Shown piece by piece: positions 5,545 to 12,317 of a DNA stretch of 12,337 nucleotides. The position numbers were made by a program, and so were the translations under genes. The notes beneath the pieces were generated by a model. That model saw nothing but the letters and a program-made list of their open reading frames with translations. It was not told where the DNA came from and did no database searches. The first letter of the stretch is position 1. Every line of letters starts with the position of its first letter. Origin of the DNA: an uncultured Streptococcus sp. (lineage in GTDB: Bacteria > Bacillota > Bacilli > Lactobacillales > Streptococcaceae); the NCBI GenBank assembly GCA_934196125.1, contig CAKPVT010000042.1:1-12337 (forward strand), read 5' to 3'.

Positions 5545-5560
5545 ATGCAAGATAAATTAA
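5498..5560 (+). CDS. possible 20-codon uvrA leader ORF
   Basis: ATG at 5498 opens the short frame MKEHQDRLFILLMNRLCKIN, which ends at TAA 5558-5560, overlapping the first 16 bases of uvrA. AAAGG (5482-5486) lies 11 bases before it, an acceptable ribosome binding site. Because uvrA itself has no adjacent site, translation of this ORF and re-initiation at the uvrA ATG is a plausible route. There is no sign that the peptide itself matters. It may be a chance ORF. Confidence 0.3.
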   Translation: MKEHQDRLFILLMNRLCKIN

Positions 5561-8370
5561 TTATTCGTGGGGCACGTGCCCACAATTTAAAAAATGTCAA
5601 TGTTGAAATTCCGCGGGATAAGTTGGTTGTTGTGACTGGTTTGTCTGGTTCGGGAAAGTCAAGTTTGGCATTTGATACGATTTACGCAGAAGGGCAACGT
5701 CGTTATGTAGAAAGTTTGTCAGCTTATGCGCGTATGTTTCTTGGTAATATGGAAAAACCAGATGTTGATTCGATTGAGGGTCTCAGCCCTGCTATTTCCA
5801 TTGACCAAAAAACAACCAGTAAAAATCCTCGTTCTACGGTAGGGACAACGACAGAAATCAACGATTATCTGCGTCTTTTGTATGCTCGCGTGGGGACGCC
5901 GTATTGTATCAATGGGCATGGCGCCATTACGGCATCATCTGTTGAGCAAATTGTTGACCAAGTTTTGGAATTGCCAGAACGGACGCGAATGCAGATTTTA
6001 GCGCCAGTTGTGCGTCGTAAAAAAGGACAACACAAGATGATTTTTGACCGCATTCAAAAAGATGGTTATGTGCGTGTGCGCGTGGATGGCGAGATTTTCG
6101 ACATTTCAGAAGTTCCTGAGTTATCTAAGAGCAAAATGCACAATATCGAAATCGTTGTTGACCGTTTGATTAATAAAGACGGTATCCGTTCGCGGTTGTT
6201 TGATTCGGTGGAAGCTGCGCTTCGATTGGCTGATGGTTATGTGATTATTGATACTATGGATGGTAATGAATTGCTCTTTTCAGAGCATTATTCATGTCCT
6301 GTTTGTGGTTTTACCGTTTCCGAATTGGAACCACGTCTTTTTTCATTTAACGCACCGTTTGGTTCATGCTCAACCTGTGATGGCTTGGGAAGCAAATTGG
6401 AAGTCGATTTGGATTTGGTGATTCCTGACCGTAGTAAAACGCTTCGTGAAGGGGCTTTAGCACCGTGGAATCCAATCTCATCTAACTATTACCCAGCCAT
6501 GTTAGAACAAGCCATGACTTCTTTTGGTATTGATATGGATACCCCATTTGAAAATTTGACAGAAGAAGAACAAAACTTGGTCTTGTATGGCTCAGGTGAG
6601 CGTGAATTCCATTTCCACTATATCAATGACTTTGGTGGTGAACGTAATATCGACCTTCCGTTTGAGGGAGTCGTCAATAATATTGACCGCCGTTATCATG
6701 AAACAAACAGTGACTTTACACGTAATGTTATGCGTGGTTACATGAATGAATTGCCATGTGCAACTTGTCATGGTTATCGTTTAAATAATCAAGCCCTTTG
6801 TGTTCGTGTTGGTGGTGAAAATGGCTTAAATATTGGGCAAGTGTCTGATTTGTCAGTTGCTGACCACTTGGAACTTTTAACTCACCTCGAACTCTCTGAA
6901 AATGAAAAGACGATTGCAACGCCGATTGTTAAGGAAATCAAAGACCGTCTGACCTTCTTAAATAATGTTGGCTTGAATTATTTGACCTTGTCGCGTTCTG
7001 CGGGGACTTTATCTGGTGGTGAAAGTCAGCGTATTCGCTTGGCAACGCAAATTGGTTCAAACCTATCAGGTGTCCTTTATATTTTGGATGAACCTTCGAT
7101 TGGGCTTCATCAACGTGACAATGACCGTTTGATTTCCAGTTTGAAAAAAATGCGTGATTTGGGTAACACCTTGATTGTCGTTGAACACGATGAAGATACC
7201 ATGCGCCAAGCTGATTGGCTCATTGATGTCGGACCAGGTGCAGGTGATTTTGGTGGGCAAATTGTTGCCTCTGGAACGCCAGAAGATGTTTCCAAAAATA
7301 AAAAATCAATTACAGGGCAGTATTTATCTGGAGCAAAAGAGATTCCTGTGCCACTAGAACGTCGTAAAGGAAATGGACGTGTGCTTCGTGTCAAAGGTGC
7401 TTCTGAAAATAACCTGCAAAATATCGATGTGACTTTCCCACTTGGTAAATTCATTGCGGTGACAGGTGTTTCGGGTTCTGGGAAATCAACCTTGGTTAAC
7501 AGTATTTTGAAAAAAGCTGTCGCTCAAAAATTAAATCGCAATTCTGCCAAACCTGGTAAACACAAGGCACTTGAAGGCATTGAAAACATCGAACGCTTGA
7601 TTGACATAGACCAAAGCCCAATCGGCCGTACTCCGCGTTCAAATCCTGCAACTTATACAGGTGTTTTTGATGATATTCGTGACCTTTTTGCTAAGACCAA
7701 TGAAGCTAAGATTCGTGGTTACAAAAAAGGACGTTTCTCATTTAACGTCAAAGGTGGACGTTGCGAGGCTTGCTCTGGTGACGGAATTATCAAGATTGAA
7801 ATGCACTTCTTGCCAGATGTTTACGTACCTTGCGAGGTTTGTCATGGCACACGTTATAACAGTGAAACGCTTGAAGTTCATTACAAAGACAAAAATATCG
7901 CTGAAATTCTTGATATGACAGTCAATGATGCGGTTGAATTCTTTGCACCAATCCCTAAAATCGCACGCAAATTGCAAACTATCAAAGACGTTGGACTTGG
8001 TTATGTCACACTTGGACAACCAGCCACAACCCTTTCTGGTGGTGAAGCACAGCGTATGAAATTGGCAAGTGAACTTCACAAACGCTCGACTGGTAAGAGC
8101 TTTTATATCCTTGATGAACCAACGACAGGACTTCACACAGATGACATTGCTCGTCTGCTTAAAGTCCTTCAACGCTTCGTAGATGATGGAAACACCGTAC
8201 TTGTCATTGAACACAATCTTGATGTGATTAAGACAGCTGACCACATTATCGACCTTGGACCAGAAGGCGGTGTCGGTGGTGGACAAATCGTTGCCACAGG
8301 CACACCAGAAGAGGTCGCCAAAGTCAAAGAATCCTTCACAGGACAATATTTAAAAGATAAATTGAAATAA
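5545..8370 (+). CDS. uvrA: excinuclease ABC subunit A
   Basis: UvrA is the damage-sensing ATPase of nucleotide excision repair; as a dimer it loads UvrB at bulky lesions. The 941-residue product is full length. Visible in order: Walker A GLSGSGKSS (32-40); zinc module Cys251/254 and Cys275/278; ABC signature LSGGESQRI (489-497) and Walker B ILDEP (513-517); second Walker A GVSGSGKST (641-649); second zinc module Cys740/743 and Cys763/766; second signature LSGGEAQRM (830-838) and Walker B ILDEP (855-859). All key residues are intact. The start MQDKLIIRGARAHNLKN matches the usual streptococcal start, but no ribosome binding site lies directly before it. A terminator follows and pepP has its own promoter. 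Confidence 0.99.
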   Translation: MQDKLIIRGARAHNLKNVNVEIPRDKLVVVTGLSGSGKSSLAFDTIYAEGQRRYVESLSAYARMFLGNMEKPDVDSIEGLSPAISIDQKTTSKNPRSTVGTTTEINDYLRLLYARVGTPYCINGHGAITASSVEQIVDQVLELPERTRMQILAPVVRRKKGQHKMIFDRIQKDGYVRVRVDGEIFDISEVPELSKSKMHNIEIVVDRLINKDGIRSRLFDSVEAALRLADGYVIIDTMDGNELLFSEHYSCPVCGFTVSELEPRLFSFNAPFGSCSTCDGLGSKLEVDLDLVIPDRSKTLREGALAPWNPISSNYYPAMLEQAMTSFGIDMDTPFENLTEEEQNLVLYGSGEREFHFHYINDFGGERNIDLPFEGVVNNIDRRYHETNSDFTRNVMRGYMNELPCATCHGYRLNNQALCVRVGGENGLNIGQVSDLSVADHLELLTHLELSENEKTIATPIVKEIKDRLTFLNNVGLNYLTLSRSAGTLSGGESQRIRLATQIGSNLSGVLYILDEPSIGLHQRDNDRLISSLKKMRDLGNTLIVVEHDEDTMRQADWLIDVGPGAGDFGGQIVASGTPEDVSKNKKSITGQYLSGAKEIPVPLERRKGNGRVLRVKGASENNLQNIDVTFPLGKFIAVTGVSGSGKSTLVNSILKKAVAQKLNRNSAKPGKHKALEGIENIERLIDIDQSPIGRTPRSNPATYTGVFDDIRDLFAKTNEAKIRGYKKGRFSFNVKGGRCEACSGDGIIKIEMHFLPDVYVPCEVCHGTRYNSETLEVHYKDKNIAEILDMTVNDAVEFFAPIPKIARKLQTIKDVGLGYVTLGQPATTLSGGEAQRMKLASELHKRSTGKSFYILDEPTTGLHTDDIARLLKVLQRFVDDGNTVLVIEHNLDVIKTADHIIDLGPEGGVGGGQIVATGTPEEVAKVKESFTGQYLKDKLK

Positions 8371-8375
8371 AAAAT

Positions 8376-8407
8376 ACACTCCGAAATCTGGTTTTCGGGG
8401 TGTTTTT
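8376..8407 (+). terminator. rho-independent terminator of uvrA
   Basis: ACACTCCGAAA (8376-8386) pairs with TTTCGGGGTGT (8393-8403), 11 pairs with one T-G, six-base loop, then five T residues. Confidence 0.9.
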
Positions 8408-8478
8408 CATCAACTTTCCTTCACCACTTAAGCTTTTTTGGAAAAAGTCGGTAGAATACGATTGTGTTGGTATTTTTT

Positions 8479-8487
8479 TGGTATAAT
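8479..8487 (+). promoter_or_regulatory. extended -10 promoter of pepP-comEB
   Basis: TGGTATAAT is a perfect extended -10, about 30 bases before the pepP start. No strong -35 is visible at the normal distance. Confidence 0.6.
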
Positions 8488-8517
8488 AAATTTAAAATAC
8501 CTACTAAGGAGAGTTGT

Positions 8518-9579
8518 ATGCTAGCGAGAGTTGAGAGATTTGAGGCTAAGTTGAATCAATCAGAGATTGATGCGTTTTTGGTGACTGGTCAAAATAATAT
8601 TTATTATTTGACAGGGTTCTGGGGAACGTCAGCGACTGTTTTTATTTCTAAAAGTCGTCGGTTGTTTGTGACGGATGCTCGTTATACCTTGATTGCTAAA
8701 CAGTCTGTTCAAGGATTTGATATCATTGAAAGTAGAGATGCTCTCCAAGAAATTGTTAAGGTGATTCAGGCGGATAATCTAAAGAAAATTGGTTTTGACA
8801 GCCAAGTATCTTTTGCTTATTATCAGACTTTGCAGAGTGTGTTTGCAGGTTATGATTTGGTAGCTATGACGAATTTTATGGAAGAATTGCGTATGATTAA
8901 AGATGCTTCTGAAATTGCGACGATTCGTAAGGCTTGTTCGATTTCTGACCGCGCATTTACAGATGTGCTTGATTTTATCAAAGTTGGTCAGACGACTGAA
9001 CTGCAAGTGGCTAATTTTCTTGATTTTCGTATGCGAGAATATAGCGCCTCTGGTGTGTCTTTTGAAACCATTGCAGCTTCTGGTTACCGCTCTGCCATGC
9101 CTCACGGCGTAGCCAGTGAGAAAGTCATCCAATCTGGTGAAACTTTGACGCTTGATTTTGGTTGCTACTACGACCATTACGTCAGCGATATGACACGTAC
9201 CATTCATATCGGTGAGACGACTGATGAAGAGCGTGAAATTTATGACGTGGTTTTACGTGCTAATCAAGCGGTGATTGATTCGGTCAAAGCAGGAATGACA
9301 CGCCGTGATTATGATAAGTTGGCGCGTGATGTGATTGAAAATGCTGGCTATGGCGAACACTCCACACATGGTATTGGACACGGCATTGGGCTTGATATTC
9401 ATGAAATTCCGTTCTTTGGCAATTCAGATGATTTGGTTGAAGTTGGTATGACGATTACGGATGAACCAGGAATTTACCTTGATAACAAATACGGTGTCCG
9501 TATCGAAGATGATTTGGTTGTGACAGAAAATGGCTGCGAAGTCTTAACCTTAGCACCAAAAGAATTGATTGTGTTGTAG
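8518..9579 (+). CDS. pepP: M24 family Xaa-Pro aminopeptidase/dipeptidase
   Basis: This metallopeptidase removes N-terminal residues before proline, in cytosolic peptide turnover. The frame is open from 8464, but the ATG at 8518 (MLARVERFEAKLNQSEIDAF) lies after a GGAGAG site and downstream of the promoter, giving 353 residues. Residues 1-125 are the creatinase-like N-terminal domain, and about 130-345 the pita-bread catalytic domain. The five metal ligands are present: Asp213 (LDFG), Asp224 (VSDMTR), His288 (GIGHGIG), Glu316 (TDEPGIY) and Glu330 (RIEDD). The length and the position after uvrA match the streptococcal gene called pepP; a PepQ-type dipeptidase specificity cannot be excluded from sequence. 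comEB follows after 22 bases, very likely in the same transcript. Confidence 0.92.
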   Translation: MLARVERFEAKLNQSEIDAFLVTGQNNIYYLTGFWGTSATVFISKSRRLFVTDARYTLIAKQSVQGFDIIESRDALQEIVKVIQADNLKKIGFDSQVSFAYYQTLQSVFAGYDLVAMTNFMEELRMIKDASEIATIRKACSISDRAFTDVLDFIKVGQTTELQVANFLDFRMREYSASGVSFETIAASGYRSAMPHGVASEKVIQSGETLTLDFGCYYDHYVSDMTRTIHIGETTDEEREIYDVVLRANQAVIDSVKAGMTRRDYDKLARDVIENAGYGEHSTHGIGHGIGLDIHEIPFFGNSDDLVEVGMTITDEPGIYLDNKYGVRIEDDLVVTENGCEVLTLAPKELIVL

Positions 9580-9601
9580 AGTTAGATTAAGGAGGAAAAC
9601 G

Positions 9602-10066
9602 ATGACTGATAGACTTTCTTGGCAAGATTATTTTATGGCAAATGCGGAGCTGATTTCTAAGCGTTCGACTTGTGATCGTGCTTTTGTTGGTGCTGTTTTG
9701 GTGAAAGATAATCGCATTATCGCAACTGGTTACAACGGTGGTGTGTCAGAAACTGACAATTGTAATGAAGTTGGGCATAAAATGGAGGAAGGACATTGTA
9801 TCCGCACCGTTCATGCTGAAATGAATGCACTCATTCAGTGTGCTAAGGAAGGCATTTTAACCAAAGGTACAGAAATTTACGTCACACATTTTCCATGTAT
9901 CAACTGTACCAAGGCGCTGCTTCAAGCGGGAATTAAAAAGATTACTTATAAGACTGCCTATCGCATGCATCCATTTGCTATCGAATTAATGGAACAAAAA
10001 GGTGTTGAATACGTTCAACATGACGTTCCAGAAGTTAAATTGGGAATGGATGAATCGGAAGATTAG
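9602..10066 (+). CDS. comEB: dCMP deaminase (ComEB family)
   Basis: The enzyme converts dCMP to dUMP, the substrate of thymidylate synthase. The frame is open from 9569, but the ATG at 9602 follows AAGGAGG and gives 154 residues, normal for the family. The zinc site is complete: His71-Ala-Glu73 (VHAEMNALI) and Cys99-x-x-Cys102 (FPCINCTK), with Glu73 the catalytic acid. The N-terminal block TCDRAFVGAVLVKDNRIIAT and GYNGG are typical. In Bacillus the gene lies in the comE competence operon without being needed for DNA uptake; here it sits behind pepP, with no competence gene nearby, so the role is nucleotide metabolism. A short possible gene follows 15 bases after the stop. Confidence 0.95.
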   Translation: MTDRLSWQDYFMANAELISKRSTCDRAFVGAVLVKDNRIIATGYNGGVSETDNCNEVGHKMEEGHCIRTVHAEMNALIQCAKEGILTKGTEIYVTHFPCINCTKALLQAGIKKITYKTAYRMHPFAIELMEQKGVEYVQHDVPEVKLGMDESED

Positions 10067-10081
10067 TGAAGTTTAGGGAAA

Positions 10082-10207
10082 ATGATTTATGAAGAAGATG
10101 ATATTTCTGATTCAAATCCTTACCAACATAGGAAATTAAACACCTATGAAGTGGTGGACGAAGATGAATGTTATTTGAAAAAAACGAAATTTTTTAGCAA
10201 AGGATAA
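10082..10207 (+). CDS. possible small acidic protein of 41 residues
   Basis: ATG at 10082, closely preceded by AGGGAA, opens a frame of 41 codons starting MIYEEDDISDSNPYQHRKLN and ending KKTKFFSKG, with TAA at 10205. The start is 15 bases after the comEB stop and the terminator begins 3 bases after the ORF's stop, so it fills the interval between gene and terminator exactly. The product is acidic and polar at first (EEDD, VVDEDE) with a basic tail, has no membrane segment, and is not recognised. The ribosome binding site is unusually close to the ATG. It is a reasonable third gene of the pepP-comEB transcript, but a chance ORF is possible. Confidence 0.45.
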   Translation: MIYEEDDISDSNPYQHRKLNTYEVVDEDECYLKKTKFFSKG

Positions 10208-10210
10208 CTA

Positions 10211-10236
10211 AAAGCGCACTCATCTGGGTGCGCTTT
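10211..10236. terminator. bidirectional terminator between comEB and the DUF2628 gene
   Basis: AAAGCGCACTC (10211-10221) pairs with GGGTGCGCTTT (10226-10236), 11 pairs with one T-G, loop ATCT. A short T run lies at the end of the stem on the plus strand and four T on the complement, so it can serve both convergent transcripts. Confidence 0.8.
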
Positions 10237-10257
10237 AAAATACAAAAAATAAATTTT

Positions 10258-10572
10258 TCATCTTAATTTATCATTTAAAATTTTTTCATCAGCTTCTGAA
10301 GCGGGCGTCCAACCTTTTGCTAGCAAATCATTGATATAACAATTATTATATGTGATGGCAAAGGCAATGTTAAGAGCAGCACCGATGCTAGCATTAATAT
10401 TGAGAAACATTACTAACATCGCACCTGCAATGATTGAGCCAATCATAATTCCCAGCCATTTCCAATCCTTGCGAAACAGTGGCACAAACCAGAAAAAGAA
10501 AAATGTTGTCCAGCTAAAGCCAACTTTGACTTCCTTGATTTGCCCACTTGTATTTTCAAGTCTTACTTTCAT
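10258..10572 (-). CDS. DUF2628-like small membrane protein
   Basis: The 104-residue product begins MKVRLENTSGQIKEVKVGFS, a short beta-rich soluble part, then the block WTTFFFFWFVPLFRKDWKW, a hydrophobic helix hairpin that marks the DUF2628 (HrgC-like) family. A second membrane stretch (about 40-58) and a third (about 62-75) follow, then a conserved-looking tail NNCYINDLLAKGWTPASEAD. The function of the family is not established. The ATG follows AAGGAG at good spacing and the gene has its own -35/-10 promoter at 10609-10637. It is a single-gene transcript running toward the shared terminator at 10211-10236 and is divergent from efp. Confidence 0.8.
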   Translation of the reverse strand: MKVRLENTSGQIKEVKVGFSWTTFFFFWFVPLFRKDWKWLGIMIGSIIAGAMLVMFLNINASIGAALNIAFAITYNNCYINDLLAKGWTPASEADEKILNDKLR

Positions 10573-10608
10573 CCATAACTCCTTTTTAAAATAAATAGTT
10601 GCTAATTC

Positions 10609-10637
10609 ATTTTAGCAGAATTAATTTTCTTTGACAA
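10609..10637 (-). promoter_or_regulatory. promoter of the DUF2628 gene
   Basis: On the minus strand TTGTCA (10637-10632) and TAAAAT (10614-10609) are 17 bp apart, and TGC directly before the -10 makes it an extended -10 as well. It fires away from efp. Confidence 0.65.
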
Positions 10638-10675
10638 GAAAAATGTAGTAATGCCTTTTCAAAGATGAAAAACAT

Positions 10676-10704
10676 TTGAGCCATAGCGTATTTTATGGTA
10701 GAAT
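10676..10704 (+). promoter_or_regulatory. promoter of efp
   Basis: TTGAGC (10676-10681) and TAGAAT (10699-10704) are 17 bp apart, with TGG before the -10 giving an extended form. The start of transcription would be near 10711, about 29 bases before efp. Confidence 0.7.
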
Positions 10705-10739
10705 GAAGTGGTGAATAATTTATAAGAGGTAATGAATAA

Positions 10740-11300
10740 ATGATTGAAGCAAGTAAGCTTAGAGCAGGTATGACTTTCGTAACAGCTGATGGAAAACTCA
10801 TCAAAGTTCTCGAAGCAAGTCACCACAAACCAGGTAAAGGTAACACTGTTATGCGTATGAAACTTCGTGATGTACGTACTGGTTCAACCTTTGATACTAC
10901 TTATCGTCCAGAAGAAAAATTTGAACAAGCAATCATCGAAACACGTGCTGCACAATACCTTTACAAAATGGATGACACAGCATACTTCATGGATACTGAA
11001 AGCTACGAACAATATGAAATTCCAGTTGTTAACGTAGAACAAGAATTGTTTTACATCCTTGAAAACTCTGAAGTTAAAATCCAATTCTACGGTACAGAAG
11101 TTATCGGTGTGACTGTTCCTACAACAGTTGAATTGACAGTTACTGACACTCAACCATCAATCAAAGGGGCTACTGTTACTGGTTCAGGTAAACCTGCAAC
11201 TCTTGAAACAGGTCTTGTTGTCAACGTACCAGACTTCATCGAAATCGGTCAAAAATTGGTGATTAATACGCAAGAAGGTACTTACGTATCACGTGCCTAA
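10740..11300 (+). CDS. efp: translation elongation factor P
   Basis: EF-P enters the ribosomal E site and relieves stalling at consecutive prolines. The 186-residue product has the normal length and the three beta-barrel domains: KOW-like N-terminal domain (1-65, MIEASKLRAGMTFVTADGKL), middle OB domain (about 67-127) and C-terminal OB domain (about 130-186). The tip loop reads HHKPGKGN with Lys33, the residue modified in many bacteria; no modification gene is visible in this window. An AGAGG site lies about 12 bases before the ATG. It is the first gene of the efp-yqhY-nusB group. Codon use looks that of a highly expressed gene. Confidence 0.98.
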   Translation: MIEASKLRAGMTFVTADGKLIKVLEASHHKPGKGNTVMRMKLRDVRTGSTFDTTYRPEEKFEQAIIETRAAQYLYKMDDTAYFMDTESYEQYEIPVVNVEQELFYILENSEVKIQFYGTEVIGVTVPTTVELTVTDTQPSIKGATVTGSGKPATLETGLVVNVPDFIEIGQKLVINTQEGTYVSRA

Positions 11301-11309
11301 GCTTGCTAG

Positions 11310-11337
11310 TAGAGTGGGCATCGCTCTATTTGCTTTT
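11310..11337 (+). terminator. weak terminator or attenuator after efp
   Basis: TAGAGTG (11310-11316) pairs with CGCTCTA (11322-11328), loop GGCAT, followed by TTTGCTTTT. The short stem and interrupted T run suggest partial termination, which would lower yqhY-nusB relative to efp. No separate promoter for yqhY was found. Confidence 0.5.
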
Positions 11338-11369
11338 ATCCTTATATTTTAAGTTAGAAAGGAATACTT

Positions 11370-11759
11370 ATGACAACTGAAAATATCGGTGATATTGTTA
11401 TTTCACCACGAGTACTAGAAGTTATCACAGGTATTGCTGCAACAAAAGTCGATGGCGTTCATTCACTTCGTAATAAAGCTATGACAGACAGTTTCAGCAA
11501 AACAGTTTTAGGTAAAGGTGTTTACCTTCAAACAGAAGAAGACGGCACAGTTAATGCAGATATTTACGTTTATCTTCAATATGGTGTTAATGTTCCTGAT
11601 GTCTCAATCGCAATCCAACAAGCTGTTAAAGCAGCTGTTTACGATATGGCAGAAGTAACGATTTCATCTGTTAATATTCACGTTGAAGGTATTGTTCCTG
11701 AAAAAATACCAAAACCAGATTTGAAAGCATTGTTTGATGAGGATTTCTTGGATGACTAA
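11370..11759 (+). CDS. yqhY: Asp23/Gls24 family protein (YqhY type)
   Basis: The 129-residue product is a member of the Asp23 (DUF322) family: GDIVISPRVLEVITGIAATK, then VDGVHSLRNK and the repeat-like DVSIAIQQAVKAAVYDM. It lies directly before nusB, which is the position of B. subtilis YqhY; there YqhY is linked to control of acetyl-CoA carboxylase activity. The direct biochemical role is not settled. It is soluble with no signal peptide, and ends with an acidic tail DEDFLDD. AAAGGAAT precedes the ATG at good spacing. Its last 8 bases overlap the nusB start, so the two are translationally coupled. Generic annotation would be alkaline-shock or envelope-stress protein, but the context favours YqhY. 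Confidence 0.88.
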   Translation: MTTENIGDIVISPRVLEVITGIAATKVDGVHSLRNKAMTDSFSKTVLGKGVYLQTEEDGTVNADIYVYLQYGVNVPDVSIAIQQAVKAAVYDMAEVTISSVNIHVEGIVPEKIPKPDLKALFDEDFLDD

Positions 11760-12180
11760 TAATTTCACAAATTCGAGACGAGACCTTCGTGAACGTGCTT
11801 TCCAAGCGCTCTTTAGCCTAGAATTTGGTGGAGAATATTTAGCAGCCGCACAATTTGCTTTCACTTATGACAAGACAATCGAAGAAGACGATACTATTGA
11901 TGTTCCTGTCTTTCTTTTAAATCTTGTTAAAGGCGTACAAGATTTCCAATCTGAAATCGACCAACAAATTGAAACGCATTTGAAGTCAGGCTGGTCATTA
12001 GAACGTTTGACACTAACTGACAGCACCTTGCTTCGCTTGGGGCTTTACGAAATCAAATATTTCGAAGAAACTCCAGGACGTGTAGCGGTAAATGAAATCA
12101 TCGAAATTGCTAAAAAGTATTCAGATGACACTTCAGCAAAATTCGTTAATGGATTGTTGAGTCAGTTTGTTACTGAATAA
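11752..12180 (+). CDS. nusB: transcription antitermination protein NusB
   Basis: NusB with NusE (S10) binds boxA in rRNA leaders and lets RNA polymerase read through. The 142-residue all-helical product has the N-terminal motif SRRDLRERAFQALFSLEFGG and the C-terminal block RVAVNEIIEIAKKYSDDTSA followed by KFVNGLLSQF, both characteristic. The ATG at 11752 (MTNNFTNSRRDL) is chosen over the upstream ATG at 11734; it overlaps the yqhY stop in ATGACTAA, with a weak AGG upstream, typical of coupled translation. The length is normal. It is the last gene of the group and a strong terminator follows 6 bases after the stop. Confidence 0.97.
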   Translation: MTNNFTNSRRDLRERAFQALFSLEFGGEYLAAAQFAFTYDKTIEEDDTIDVPVFLLNLVKGVQDFQSEIDQQIETHLKSGWSLERLTLTDSTLLRLGLYEIKYFEETPGRVAVNEIIEIAKKYSDDTSAKFVNGLLSQFVTE

Positions 12181-12186
12181 TAAATG

Positions 12187-12217
12187 AAAGAGAGATGTTA
12201 TACACATCTCTCTTTTT
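12187..12217 (+). terminator. rho-independent terminator of efp-yqhY-nusB
   Basis: AAAGAGAGATGT (12187-12198) pairs perfectly with ACATCTCTCTTT (12204-12215), loop TATAC, ending in a run of T. The A-rich side would also allow termination from the other direction. Confidence 0.9.
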
Positions 12218-12269
12218 GTTGTGTGCATAAGTAAAAAGAGTAATATAAAAGAACAGGCTTACTGAACTG

Positions 12270-12315
12270 CACCCCAAAAGTTGGACAGAAAAAATCTAAC
12301 TTTTGGGGTGTTTTT
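12270..12315 (+). terminator. hairpin with T run inside the IS end
   Basis: CACCCCAAAAGTT (12270-12282) pairs perfectly with AACTTTTGGGGTG (12298-12310), 13 pairs, 15-base loop, followed by TTTTT. It should stop transcripts entering from nusB, and its right arm holds the GGGGTG that is the only candidate ribosome binding site of the transposase gene. Confidence 0.65.
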
Positions 12316-12317
12316 GT

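Noticed and set aside
7738..8346. Long open frame of 202 codons on the minus strand
   Set aside because: It is antisense to the conserved C-terminal half of uvrA, has no ribosome binding site, and its composition reflects the codon pattern of uvrA.
8779..9207. Open frame of 142 codons on the minus strand
   Set aside because: It is a shadow of pepP, whose metal ligands show that the plus strand is coding.
10631..10636. Consensus TTGACA on the plus strand before efp
   Set aside because: No -10 hexamer lies 16-18 bp downstream; the bases mostly serve as the -35 of the minus-strand promoter, and efp has a better pair at 10676-10704.
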